Positions 37,812-46,516 of a DNA stretch of 64,000 nt are shown here, piece by piece; positions within the stretch are counted from its first letter, which is position 1; each line of letters starts with the position of its first letter. Under the pieces are notes generated by a model. That model had not been told where the DNA came from and ran no database searches. It saw only the letters and a program-made list of their open reading frames with translations. This DNA is from Pseudarthrobacter sulfonivorans (GTDB lineage: Bacteria; Actinomycetota; Actinomycetes; Actinomycetales; Micrococcaceae): the NCBI RefSeq assembly GCF_014712225.1, contig NZ_JACXBW010000003.1:62001-126000 (forward strand). Reading direction: 5' to 3'. The translations under genes were made by a program, and so were the position numbers.

Positions 37812-38539
37812 GCCCCACGGCAGCGATCTACCGCACGTCCATCTCGCATGTGCGGCAGACACCGCTGAAAAATGCGTTCACTTACCGGAGCTACAGCTGG
37901 TTCGTGGACGTGGACCGGCTGCCGACCCTGCCCCGGATCCTGCAGCCACTGGCCGTGTTCCGGGCCGCCGACCATCTGGGCGATCCCGGGGCCACCATCC
38001 GCAGCAACGTGGAACGGTTCCTGCGCACCCGGGGGATAGAGCCCGACGGCGGACCCATCCGGATGCTGACAAGCGCCAGGGTCTTCGGCCACGTATTCAA
38101 CCCACTCACCCTCTTCTGGTGCTACCGGACGTCAGGGGCGCTGCAGTGCGTGATCGCCGAGGTCCACAACACTTACGGCGAACGCCACTGCTACCTCCTG
38201 GAAACGGATGCTGCCGGCCGGGCCAGCGTCCCCAAGGCGTTTTATGTTTCACCGTTCAACGATGTTGACGGGCAGTACCGGATGAAGGTGCCTGCGCCTG
38301 AGGAACGGCTGTCCGTATCCATCGTCCTGGAGCGGGAGGGGCACCGGCCCTTCGTCGCCACCATGGACGGGGAGCGGCGGCCGGCCACCACCAAAAACAT
38401 CCTGGCAGCGGCCGCAGCCGTCCCGGCCGCGCCGCTGCTGGTATCCGCATTAATCCGCTTTCAGGGCGTTAAACTCTGGGCAAGTCGCCTGCCCGTCGTC
38501 AAAAGGCCACATCACCCCTCACAGGAGGCAGTTCAATGA
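37808..38539 (+). CDS. DUF1365 protein
   Basis: The 243-residue protein starts TAAIYRTSISHVRQTPLKNAFTYRSYSWFVDVD and contains VFGHVFNPLTLFWCY, EVHNTYGERHCYLL and KAFYVSPFNDVDGQYRM, all diagnostic for DUF1365. Its biochemical role is unknown to me. Homologues cluster with FAD oxidoreductases and cyclopropane-synthase-like methyltransferases, as here. It overlaps both neighbours by ATGA, so the three proteins are probably made together. Confidence 0.93.
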   Translation: MSPTAAIYRTSISHVRQTPLKNAFTYRSYSWFVDVDRLPTLPRILQPLAVFRAADHLGDPGATIRSNVERFLRTRGIEPDGGPIRMLTSARVFGHVFNPLTLFWCYRTSGALQCVIAEVHNTYGERHCYLLETDAAGRASVPKAFYVSPFNDVDGQYRMKVPAPEERLSVSIVLEREGHRPFVATMDGERRPATTKNILAAAAAVPAAPLLVSALIRFQGVKLWASRLPVVKRPHHPSQEAVQ

Positions 38540-39903
38540 CAATGACCGACGAGAACGGAACGGCCGCCGCGCAGGTTCCCGCCGCAAAGTCTGTGCGGCA
38601 CCCGCTGGCAGGGAACATCGCTGCCGGGGTACCGGCGTCGCCCGCCACCATCGATCCGGAGATTTGGCCCGGTGTTACGCACGCGCCGTCGGGCACTAAA
38701 GCCGTTATAGCGGGCAAGGCCGCAGGCCTGCTTTTCAAGGCAGCCGTCCGCCGGTTGCCCCTGCAGGTGGCGTACCCGGACGGTTCGGTCCTGGGCATCG
38801 GTGGCCCCGACGCGCCGGTCATGATCTTGGTCAGGCCGGAGGCGTTCGAGCGGCGGATCGGGGACAACGGCCTGATCGGGCTCGGCGAGTCGTTTATGGC
38901 GGGGGACTGGGAGGCGTCGGATCTGGCCGGGGTGCTGGAGGTCTTCGCGGGATCCGTGGGCACGCTGATCCCCAAGCCGCTGCAGACGCTCCGGACCCTG
39001 TACTTGCCCCGGACCCCGCGGCACGAACTCAACGAAGAGCAGAACACGCGGAGCAACATCTCACGCCACTACGATCTGTCCAACGAGCTGTTCTCCAACT
39101 TCCTGGACACCACCATGAGCTACTCCTCGGCGCTGTTCCCGCGGAGCGGGGGTGCCCTGGAATCGGTGCCCTGGGAGGCCTTGGCGGAGGCGCAGCAGGC
39201 GAAGATCGACAGGCTGCTGGACAAGGCCGGCGTGGGGTCCGGCACCCGACTGCTGGAGATCGGCACCGGGTGGGGCGAACTGGCACTCCGGGCCGCTGCC
39301 CGCGGCGCCACAGTCTACAGCGTGACGCTGTCCAGCGAACAGCGGGACCTCGCGCAGGAACGCATTGCGGCCGCTGGCTACGCGGACCGGGTGACGGTGG
39401 CGCTGCAGGACTACCGGGCGGTGGAAGGCGAGTACGACGCCATCGTCTCAGTGGAAATGATCGAGGCCGTTGGCTATGAATACTGGCCCATCTACTTCCA
39501 GACCATCGACCGGGTGCTGGCCCCCGGCGGAAAGGTGGCCATCCAGGCCATCACCATGCCGCACGGCCGGATGCTTGCCACTCGCAACGCCTACACCTGG
39601 GTGCACAAGTACATTTTCCCCGGCGGCTTCCTGCCCTCCGTGCGGGCCATCGAAGGCGTGACCCAGCAGCACACCACCCTCAGGGTCCGTGAGCGGATGG
39701 GCATGGGCGACCACTACGCGGCAACGCTGCGCCTCTGGGAGGAACGGTTCGTCGCGCGCTCGCAGGAAGTGGGGGAGTTGGGCTTCGACGCCGTATTCCA
39801 GCGGATGTGGCTGTTCTACCTGTGCTATTCCCGGGCCGGTTTCCAGTCGGGCTACCTGGACGTGCAGCAGATTGTGCTGGACCGCCGGGAGGCGCAGCTG
39901 TAG
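38536..39903 (+). CDS. Cyclopropane-fatty-acyl-phospholipid synthase-like methyltransferase
   Basis: The 455-residue enzyme has the SAM-binding motif RLLEIGTGWGELALRAAARG near residue 236, NISRHYDLSNELFSNFLDTTMSYSSALF, and VSVEMIEAVGYEYWP with the acidic active-site segment. These are hallmarks of the Cfa/mycolic methyltransferase family. It is a distant paralogue of the enzyme at 15577. As third gene of an overlapping operon with DUF1365 and an FAD enzyme, it likely modifies unsaturated membrane fatty acids. In some proteobacteria related gene sets take part in furan fatty acid synthesis; whether that applies here is unknown. Confidence 0.92.
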   Translation: MTMTDENGTAAAQVPAAKSVRHPLAGNIAAGVPASPATIDPEIWPGVTHAPSGTKAVIAGKAAGLLFKAAVRRLPLQVAYPDGSVLGIGGPDAPVMILVRPEAFERRIGDNGLIGLGESFMAGDWEASDLAGVLEVFAGSVGTLIPKPLQTLRTLYLPRTPRHELNEEQNTRSNISRHYDLSNELFSNFLDTTMSYSSALFPRSGGALESVPWEALAEAQQAKIDRLLDKAGVGSGTRLLEIGTGWGELALRAAARGATVYSVTLSSEQRDLAQERIAAAGYADRVTVALQDYRAVEGEYDAIVSVEMIEAVGYEYWPIYFQTIDRVLAPGGKVAIQAITMPHGRMLATRNAYTWVHKYIFPGGFLPSVRAIEGVTQQHTTLRVRERMGMGDHYAATLRLWEERFVARSQEVGELGFDAVFQRMWLFYLCYSRAGFQSGYLDVQQIVLDRREAQL

Positions 39904-39951
39904 GAACGGTCCTGTCCACCGGCCCGTCTCACGCCCGGGCGTGGAGGTGCC

Positions 39952-41535
39952 TCAGGCCTGGGCGTGGAGGAACCGTTCCAGGCCGTCTTCGCCCAGGGAT
40001 AGTCCGGTGTGGATGAAGCCCGGGTCTCTTGCCGCGTCCGGGTGACTGTCCGGGTGGCCGCGCGGTGATCCTTCCTTCGATCCTTCCTGCGGTCTGGGTT
40101 GGTGGGGCCAGTGGGGTGGTTCCCAGTCCTGGTGTTCGCTCTTGTAGCGCCTTCCCGAGGGTGAGATCCAGCCGGGTGGTTCGTTTTTGGTGGCCGGGGT
40201 GGGCCGCCAGGCGCTGGTATGTCTCAGGCGGTGGTGTTTGGGGCATGGCTGTCCCAGGTTCGAGACCCCGGTGGTGCCGCCCTTGGCCCAGGCGAGGATA
40301 TGGTCGGCCTCGTTGTCCAGTGAGTTGTTGCTGCAGCCCGGGAAGGGACACTTGCCGTCCCGCAGCCGCAGCCACTGCCGCATGGCCTTGCTGAGCCGGT
40401 AACTGGACCGCCCGATCTCCAGCGGGGCCCCGTCCCGGGGATCGACCAGGACGCGGTAGAACGAGTCGGCTCCGTTCGCCACGAGGTCCCGGGCCATCGA
40501 CGCCGGGATGGGGCCGTAGCCGTCCAGCATCGCTGGCTCCTCGGTGGCGCCGAGCAGGGAGAACACCGGGACCGTCACCAGGACCTCGGCCCGCGGCGGC
40601 GGAACCTGCCCGGGATTGCTGCCTTCCGCGCTCCCGTTGCTGCCCTGGATATCGCCGCTGCCCTGGTTGCCGGCGCTGCCCTGGATATCGCCGCTGCCCT
40701 GGTTCCCGCTGCTGTCCTGGTTTCCGCCGCGAAGGAGGGCGGCGGCGAAGACGTCGGCCCGGAGTTGGGTGAGCGTCCGGGGCTCGTCGGGGCCTTGCAG
40801 ACCACGGGCCACGGCGGTGGTCCGGTTCCAGATCGCAGCGGCTTGGTCCCCCGGGAGGTAGGCCGTGAGCCAGGCCATCCCGTCCTGGTCCGGCACGTAC
40901 TCGACCCGACGGTCCAGGACACCTTTCGTGTGGCGCTTTTCGATGCTCTCGGTGTGGTGGCGTTCGCGCCAGGTGCGGGCCCGGTGACGGAACCGGGATG
41001 CCGGCATTTCGCCGGCGGGACACCCACTGGCCGGGCCCGGCGCGTCGGGGTCCAGGAAGTGGGCCTCCAGTGCGGCGGCACCGGCCCGGTCAAGGGTGGC
41101 GGCTTCGTCCGCCATGACCCGGGCGTGCTGCCAGGAGATGGTTCCGGACTGCAGGGCGGCCAGGGTCAACGGCAAGGTATTGGTCAGGGCGTGGGAAACC
41201 GCCAGGAACGAACCCGCCGCTCGGTCACCGATGGTCAGGGCACACGCAACCTCAGCCGTGACTGCCATCTCCTGGGCCTGGACCGAAGCCTCCGGAGGTG
41301 TTGCGGCCTGGGCAGTGTCCGCGTATGTCACCGCTGTTAGTGCTTTCAAACCAGCCATCTGCGCATCCGCCGCCGCGGCGCCGGTCAGAATATCCAGGCA
41401 ATCCTCGGACAATACCCGCAGCGGGTCGCCCTCCGCAGGAAGTCCATCGGAACCGGGTTCGTTCACCACGCCGGTGAGCACAGCAACGGCCGCGCTGATG
41501 TCCGCATATGCCTTCGCCACTGCCGGGTTCCTCAT
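39952..41535 (-). CDS. DUF222 and HNH endonuclease domain protein
   Basis: The 527-residue protein has an N-terminal DUF222 region and a C-terminal HNH nuclease motif: CPFPGCSNNSLDNEADHILAWAKGGTTGVSNLGQPCPKHHRLRH near residues 410-455. Such proteins are abundant and repetitive in actinobacterial genomes, and their role is unsettled. The start ATG at 41535 follows AGGA-poor DNA; an in-frame start eleven codons upstream is less likely. The middle has a Gly/Asn/Gln/Ser repeat tract. It is a single gene, with no transposase nearby. Confidence 0.9.
   Translation of the reverse strand: MRNPAVAKAYADISAAVAVLTGVVNEPGSDGLPAEGDPLRVLSEDCLDILTGAAAADAQMAGLKALTAVTYADTAQAATPPEASVQAQEMAVTAEVACALTIGDRAAGSFLAVSHALTNTLPLTLAALQSGTISWQHARVMADEAATLDRAGAAALEAHFLDPDAPGPASGCPAGEMPASRFRHRARTWRERHHTESIEKRHTKGVLDRRVEYVPDQDGMAWLTAYLPGDQAAAIWNRTTAVARGLQGPDEPRTLTQLRADVFAAALLRGGNQDSSGNQGSGDIQGSAGNQGSGDIQGSNGSAEGSNPGQVPPPRAEVLVTVPVFSLLGATEEPAMLDGYGPIPASMARDLVANGADSFYRVLVDPRDGAPLEIGRSSYRLSKAMRQWLRLRDGKCPFPGCSNNSLDNEADHILAWAKGGTTGVSNLGQPCPKHHRLRHTSAWRPTPATKNEPPGWISPSGRRYKSEHQDWEPPHWPHQPRPQEGSKEGSPRGHPDSHPDAARDPGFIHTGLSLGEDGLERFLHAQA
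40640..40711 (-). repeat. Two 36-bp coding repeats in the DUF222/HNH gene
   Basis: A 36-base unit encoding GNQGSGDIQGSA occurs twice in tandem, flanked by partial copies (GNQDSS and GSNGS). This is likely replication slippage in a linker. Confidence 0.8.
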
Positions 41536-41676
41536 GTATCCATCATGACAAGGGGGTCCGACAATCAAGCGGGACCGCAGATAGAGGCCGTCTCATCCGT
41601 CTGCGCGCAGGTAGGATTCTTGCGGCGCGCAGGTACGCTCGCAGACTCCGGCAGACTCCAGCGGCAAGGACTGATG

Positions 41677-43461
41677 ATGAAGAGGACCACGCGGAAGGCG
41701 ACCGACGGCGATATGGGGCAGGGCGCCGCAGCGCAACCGGGGCAGTACTGGAGTGAGCGTCCGTGGACAAGTTCCTACGGGCCGGGTGTCCCGGCGGACC
41801 TGGTGCTCCCGGAGGGTTCGCTGGTGGACCTCATGGACCAGTCCGTGCGCCGCTGCGGGTCCAAGACCGCCCTGGAGTTCTTTGGCGCCGGAACAAGCTA
41901 CCGTGAGCTCGGAAAACTGATCAGCCGGGCCGCCGCCGGCCTGAAGAAACTGGGCGTCAAAGCGGGCGACAGGGTGGCCCTGGTGATGCCGAACTGCCCG
42001 CAGCACGTCGTCGCCTTCCATGCCGTGCTGCGTCTCGGCGCGGTGGTGGTCGAACACAATCCGCTCTACACGGACCGTGAACTGCGCCACCTGTTCGAGG
42101 ACCATGGGGCCGCCGTCGCGATCGTTTGGGACAAGGCCGTGTCGCGGGTCCGCCAGCTGCCGGCCGACGTCGGGCTCCGCACGATTGTCTCGGTGGAACT
42201 CATCCCCGCGATGCCGCTGCCGCAGCGCCTGGCGCTGCGGCTTCCCGTACCCGCCGCTCGGAAGGCCCGTGCTGCGCTCACCGTCGGCAGGGGCGAGCCG
42301 AAGGGCCGGCCAGCGCCCGCCCCGCGCCCGGTGCTGCCGTGGCGGCAGCTCCTCACATCCGGAAGACTCAAGAAGAAACATCCGCGTCCCGCGGCCCAGG
42401 ATCTTGCCGTCATCCAGTACACGTCCGGCACCACCGGCCTGCCTAAGGGCGCGATGCTCACCCACGCCAATCTGCAGGCCAACGCCGCGCAGGGCCGGGC
42501 CTGGGTGCCTGGGCTGAAGGAGGGCAGGGAGACCGTCTACGCGGTGCTGCCGATGTTCCACGCCTATGGCCTTACCCTGTGCATGACGTTCGCCCTCAGC
42601 ATCGGCGCGAAGCTGGTCCTGTTCCCCAAGTTCGACGTCGACCTCGTGTTGAAGGCACTCACGAAGTCTCCTGCCACGTTCCTGCCCGCCGTACCGCCGA
42701 TCTACGACCGCATTGCGGCCGCGGCGGCGCAACGCGGCATCGGGCTGGAAACCATCCGCTTCTCCATCTCCGGGGCCATGAACCTGCCCACGGCCACGGT
42801 GGAGACCTGGGAAAAGGCGACCGGCGGTTACCTCATCGAAGGCTACGGGCTCACCGAAACCTCGCCGATCGCCATCGGCAACCCCTTCGGACCGAGCCGG
42901 AAGCCCGGCACCGTGGGTGTGCCGTTCCCGCTGACGGACATCCGGGTGGTGGACCCGAAGAACCTGGCCCTGGACCGCGCCCCGGGGGAGGAGGGCGAGC
43001 TCCTGATCCGCGGCCCGCAGGTGTTCTGCGGCTACTGGAACCGGCCGGAGGAGACCGAGGATGCACTGCTCGACGGCGGCTGGTTCCGCACCGGAGACAT
43101 CGTCTCGGTGGATAACGACTACTTCATCACCATCCGGGACCGGATCAAGGAACTGATCATCACCGGCGGCTTCAACGTCTCGCCCAGTGAGGTGGAGGAC
43201 GTCATCGAGACCTTCCCGGGCATTTCCGAAGTCTCCGTGGTGGGGTTGCCGCGGCCCGGCGGGGGCGAGGACGTGGTCGCCGCCGTGGTTCCGATCCCGG
43301 GCACCACTATCGATCCTGATGCGCTGCTGGCCTTTGCCCGGGAGCAGCTGACTGCTTACAAGGTGCCGCGCCGGGTGGTGGTGCTCGACTCCCTGCCGCG
43401 TTCGCTCATCGGCAAGGTCCTGCGCCGGGAGATCCGGGACAACCTCGTGGCCCGGGGTTGA
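41677..43461 (+). CDS. Long-chain acyl-CoA ligase (AMP-binding)
   Basis: The enzyme activates fatty acids with ATP and CoA. The 594-residue product contains the P-loop-like YTSGTTGLPKGAMLTH (near residue 250), GYGLTETSP, the hinge DRIKELIITGGFNVSPSEVE, and the catalytic Lys in PRSLIGKVLRREIRD at the C-terminus. AAGGA lies six bases before the ATG at 41677; the adjacent ATG at 41674 is equally in frame. An internal segment rich in Pro/Arg/Ala (about 195-235) is non-conserved. It converges on the LLM oxidoreductase gene. Confidence 0.93.
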   Translation: MKRTTRKATDGDMGQGAAAQPGQYWSERPWTSSYGPGVPADLVLPEGSLVDLMDQSVRRCGSKTALEFFGAGTSYRELGKLISRAAAGLKKLGVKAGDRVALVMPNCPQHVVAFHAVLRLGAVVVEHNPLYTDRELRHLFEDHGAAVAIVWDKAVSRVRQLPADVGLRTIVSVELIPAMPLPQRLALRLPVPAARKARAALTVGRGEPKGRPAPAPRPVLPWRQLLTSGRLKKKHPRPAAQDLAVIQYTSGTTGLPKGAMLTHANLQANAAQGRAWVPGLKEGRETVYAVLPMFHAYGLTLCMTFALSIGAKLVLFPKFDVDLVLKALTKSPATFLPAVPPIYDRIAAAAAQRGIGLETIRFSISGAMNLPTATVETWEKATGGYLIEGYGLTETSPIAIGNPFGPSRKPGTVGVPFPLTDIRVVDPKNLALDRAPGEEGELLIRGPQVFCGYWNRPEETEDALLDGGWFRTGDIVSVDNDYFITIRDRIKELIITGGFNVSPSEVEDVIETFPGISEVSVVGLPRPGGGEDVVAAVVPIPGTTIDPDALLAFAREQLTAYKVPRRVVVLDSLPRSLIGKVLRREIRDNLVARG

Positions 43462-43473
43462 ACCGGCGGGCTA

Positions 43474-43510
43474 CGTTACGGGTTCTTCAGGAGCGTTACC
43501 GGTTCTTCAG
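43474..43510. repeat. 20-bp tandem duplication at the end of the LLM gene
   Basis: CGTTACGGGTTCTTCAG (43474-43490) repeats as CGTTACCGGTTCTTCAG (43494-43510) with one mismatch. The second copy holds the stop codon and last codons of the minus-strand oxidoreductase gene. The first copy is therefore a spare stop segment downstream of it. Confidence 0.85.
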
Positions 43511-44539
43511 CAGGCGTTCCACGCGGGGTTTGACCTCTGTGGCCAGCAGTGTGATTGATTCCAGGAAGTGTTCGTGGGGCAGGCCGCCGATGTCCATCTG
43601 CAGGAAGTGGCGCATGTGTCCCATGTGCCCGTGCAGATCCACCACGCGTTGGGCGACTTCGTCCGGGTCGCCTACGTAGTACGCGCCGGGGAACGCGGCC
43701 TGTGCCAGGAAGTGGCGTTTGTCCGGCGCGGGCCAGCCCCGGAGCTTTCCCATTTCGATGTTGAGGTTGTACCAGCCGGGGTAGAAGCGTTCCAGTGCTT
43801 CCTTCTTGGTCGGGGCGATCAGGCCGAGGGTCGCCACGGAGACCTTGATGTCGTCGCCGGTGTGACCGGCCTTCGCGGCGGTGGCCCGGTAGAGCTCTGC
43901 CAGTGGAGCGAACCGCGAAGGTGTTCCGCCGATGATGCCGTAGGAAATGGGCAGGCCGAGCTCCCCGGCGCGGACCGAGGATGGGGCGCTGCCGCCGGTG
44001 GCCAGCCAGAGGGGCAGCCTGCCGTTGACAGGCCGGGGCACGACGGCGAGATCGTCGAGTGCGGGCCTCACGGTTCCGGACCAGGTGACGTTTTCGGTTT
44101 TGCTGCTGTTGATGGCCATCAGCAGGTCAAGCTTTTCGGCGTAGAGCCGGTCGTAGTCACTCAGGTCGTAGCCGAACAGCGGGAACGTCTCAACGGAGGA
44201 TCCGCGGCCGGCGGTGATTTCGATCCGGCCGCCGCCGGAGACAGCGTCAGCGGTGGCGAACTGCTGGAACACCCGCACCGGGTCATCGGTGCTGATGATG
44301 CTCGCGCCGCTGCCCAGCTTGATCTGCTTGGTGGCGGACGCTGCTGCGGCGATCACGGTTCCCGGTGAGGAGGCCGGCATGTCCACGGTGTGGTGTTCGC
44401 CGATTCCGAAGTAGTCCAGTCCGTTCTGGTCCGCGAGGACGATGGCCTCGTGGAGGTTGCGGATGGCCTCGGAGGTGGGCCTGAGGCTCCCGTCGGGATT
44501 GCGCGGGGTGTCGCCGAAGCTGTAGGCGCCGAGTTCCAT
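43496..44539 (-). CDS. LLM-class flavin-dependent oxidoreductase
   Basis: The 347-residue protein starts [11 protein letters not shown] and has the luciferase-like barrel segments [63 protein letters not shown]-type (with a GGG turn), and [20 protein letters not shown]. Members use reduced FMN or F420. The adjacent F420-reductase-like gene, 45 bases upstream on the same strand, supports a shared cofactor, though this is inference. The substrate is unknown. Confidence 0.92.
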   Translation of the reverse strand: [347 protein letters not shown]

Positions 44540-44584
44540 GATGTTCTCCTGAATGCAGTGCTGTGGGTGGTTGAATGCCGGGGT

Positions 44585-45259
44585 TCAGGCGCGGGCAGGT
44601 TCGCGCAGCGCGGCCAGGATGGAGCGCAGCTGGTCCGCCGTGTGGCTGCCGTTGAAGATCTCGGTGCCCGGCTGGAAGCTGCGGCCGGCAGCGAGCGGCC
44701 CCGCGTCCACCGCGTCGTAGCCGATCCGGTTGATGAATCGGCTGACCAGCTCCTTCGCGTCCTGATGGTCACCGGCCAGGGCGAGGGCCCGCCGGCGTTC
44801 AGAGCCGGGTTCCTGGCCGTCAACTTCGAGGTCGTGGTAGCCGATGTGATTGAGCGTCTTCACGACGTTCGAGCGCGCCAGGTACGCCTGGACGATTTCG
44901 CTGCTCGTCCTGTCTTCGTTCTCGAAGTCGTCGATCTCGCCGTCCACTGGTGCCCAGTAGTTCATCGCGTCGATGACCGTCTTGCCGGCCAGGAGTTCCG
45001 GGTTTAGCGTGCGGTATTTGTGCAGCGGCACCGCGACGACCACGATGTCCGATCCCGCCGCCTCGGCGGCCGTGACCGCGATCGCGCCGGGCGTCATGAT
45101 CTGCACCATGAGCGCGATGTCGTCAGCCGGCTGGGAGGTGGCGACCAGGACGTCGTAACCGGCCTTGAGCGCCTGGCGGCCGACGGCGGTTCCCACCCTT
45201 CCCGCGCCGAGGACCCCGATTGTCCGGGGTTCTGCCGGGTGATTCTGCGGAGCGCTCAT
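44585..45259 (-). CDS. NADPH-dependent F420 reductase-like protein
   Basis: The 224-residue protein has an N-terminal NADP-binding motif TIGVLGAGRVGTAVGRQAL and the family segments DIVVVAVPLHKY, LAGKTVIDAMNYW and RSNVVKTLNHIGYHDLE. Homologues reduce F420 or other acceptors. It is co-transcribed with the LLM oxidoreductase and divergent from a MarR gene that probably regulates both. Confidence 0.85.
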   Translation of the reverse strand: MSAPQNHPAEPRTIGVLGAGRVGTAVGRQALKAGYDVLVATSQPADDIALMVQIMTPGAIAVTAAEAAGSDIVVVAVPLHKYRTLNPELLAGKTVIDAMNYWAPVDGEIDDFENEDRTSSEIVQAYLARSNVVKTLNHIGYHDLEVDGQEPGSERRRALALAGDHQDAKELVSRFINRIGYDAVDAGPLAAGRSFQPGTEIFNGSHTADQLRSILAALREPARA

Positions 45260-45284
45260 GCTGTCGACCTTCCGGGATGTAAAT

Positions 45285-45319
45285 ATGTTGTTGGACAGAC
45301 TATATTCTCAACAGAACAT
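45285..45319. promoter_or_regulatory. Likely MarR operator between divergent genes
   Basis: ATGTTGTTG (45285-45293) is mirrored by CAACAGAACAT (45309-45319), with ATGTT/AACAT and GTTG/CAAC as matching half-sites around TATATT. It lies centrally in the 95-bp gap between the reductase and MarR genes, where autoregulating MarR proteins usually bind. Confidence 0.5.
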
Positions 45320-45354
45320 CTGTGCAACTTCACGGTTGGCGGTATGATGTGGTC

Positions 45355-45858
45355 ATGACCGAAAGCACTCAGACCAGCACTGGAATCACGACTGCAGCCG
45401 TTCCAGGCGACCTGGGGTGGCACCTGGGCATGGTGCTGCGCGGCTACCAGACCCGGTTTGAGGCCGCCGTTGCCGAGATGCCGGCCGGCATCCGCGGCTT
45501 TCAGGTGCTCTCCGCCGTTGTGCATAAAGATCCGCCGAACCAGCAGGCTCTCGGGGCCCATCTGGCCATCGACAGGACCGTCCTGACCTATCTGCTCGAC
45601 ACCCTGGTGGACGCCGGTGTTGTCGAACGCATCCCCGACCCGGCCGACCGTCGGGCCCGGAAGATCATCGCCACCGAAAGCGGTCGGCAGATGCTTGTCA
45701 CGTATGAGGAACGAGTTGCCGCCGCCGAAGCGGAACTCCTTGGCGGGCTCGAAGAGGACGACGCCCGGTCCCTCGGGGTCCTCATCGGCCGGCTTGCAAG
45801 AAACGTCCACCGAACCCAGCCCGGGGCTAGTCCCTGCGAAGCAATGGACAACCTCTAA
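45355..45858 (+). CDS. MarR-family transcriptional regulator
   Basis: The 167-residue protein has the MarR winged helix fold: FQVLSAVVHKDPPNQQALGAHLAIDRTVLTYLLDTLVDAGVVERIPDPADRRARKIIAT contains the recognition helix and the wing with DRRA. The start ATG at 45355 is chosen over eleven extra upstream codons. No strong Shine-Dalgarno sequence is seen. It is divergent from the oxidoreductase pair and most likely represses it in response to a small molecule. Confidence 0.92.
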   Translation: MTESTQTSTGITTAAVPGDLGWHLGMVLRGYQTRFEAAVAEMPAGIRGFQVLSAVVHKDPPNQQALGAHLAIDRTVLTYLLDTLVDAGVVERIPDPADRRARKIIATESGRQMLVTYEERVAAAEAELLGGLEEDDARSLGVLIGRLARNVHRTQPGASPCEAMDNL

Positions 45859-45908
45859 GGCAATGGGAGACGTGCGTCTCTTGGCCGCGTCCGGTCGCGT
45901 GCCGTAGG

Positions 45909-45924
45909 CCACTACATGTAGTGG
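45909..45924. promoter_or_regulatory. NrdR-box-like palindrome 1
   Basis: CCACTACATGTAGTGG is a perfect 16-base palindrome and fits the general form of NrdR boxes (dyad with ACTA/TAGT ends and an AT-containing core). It lies 51 bases after the MarR gene, 294 bases before nrdH. Confidence 0.55.
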
Positions 45925-46142
45925 TCCGGGTCGCTTTCCCGGACCCTGGCAACGGGGCTCGACACGCCGTCCAGTAAACGACACGCGGGCCGTTAAATGT
46001 GGCTAAGTACTCCACAGGGTGTGGATGAAGCTGGCAAAAAACGCTGGAATCCGGGACATTTTGAAGCGCCCGCCTGTGGATTAAAAGTGCATTAAATGAC
46101 ATACTTGTAATACATCATCTTGGGGTTCCGAAGAGCCGTCTG

Positions 46143-46156
46143 CACTACATGTAGTA
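46143..46156. promoter_or_regulatory. NrdR-box-like palindrome 2
   Basis: CACTACATGTAGTA repeats the core of the first palindrome with one changed end base, 62 bases before nrdH. NrdR is an ATP-cone repressor of ribonucleotide reductase genes, so two boxes ahead of nrdHIEF are expected. The 233-base spacing is longer than the usual close pairs. Confidence 0.65.
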
Positions 46157-46217
46157 TCGACGTACAGCTTGGGCGGGACAAAGACGAGCGAAGATTTCGA
46201 TAAAGGGGACAGGGACT

Positions 46218-46463
46218 ATGACCGTTACGGTTTACACCAAGCCTGCGTGTGTGCAGTGCAACGCGACGTACCGAGCGCTGGACAAAAAGGGCATCGCATA
46301 CCAGAGCGTTGACATCTCCCAGGACGCCGATGCGCTCGAGCGCCTGAAGGCACTTGGCTACATGCAGGCACCTGTTGTGGTCACCGACCAGGACCACTGG
46401 TCAGGCTTCCGCCCGGACAAGATCGAGGAACTGGCCCAGGCTGCAGTTTCCTCCGTGGCTTAG
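46218..46463 (+). CDS. nrdH: NrdH glutaredoxin-like redoxin
   Basis: NrdH reduces the class Ib ribonucleotide reductase using thioredoxin reductase. The 81-residue product has the redox motif CVQC at residues 11-14, ahead of [12 protein letters not shown], and the C-terminal [12 protein letters not shown] typical of NrdH. AAAGGGGACAGGG lies before the ATG. It is the first gene of nrdHIEF, under two NrdR-like boxes. Confidence 0.96.
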   Translation: MTVTVYTKPACVQCNATYRALDKKGIAYQSVDISQDADALERLKALGYMQAPVVVTDQDHWSGFRPDKIEELAQAAVSSVA

Positions 46464-46516
46464 CCTCCACTTCCCGCCAGCCGGCAATTTTCGAACCCAC
46501 ACATGAGGTGACTCCC

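Larger units (their letters stand above)
45859..46217. other. Intergenic region upstream of nrdH
   Basis: These 359 bases hold two NrdR-box-like palindromes (45909-45924 and 46143-46156). Between them is an AT-richer stretch (46030-46120) with several possible promoter elements, none decisive. No gene is seen. Confidence 0.5.

Noticed and set aside
39952..41535. Homing endonuclease or insertion sequence
   Set aside because: The HNH protein has DUF222 architecture, and no intron, intein, terminal repeat or transposase is visible.
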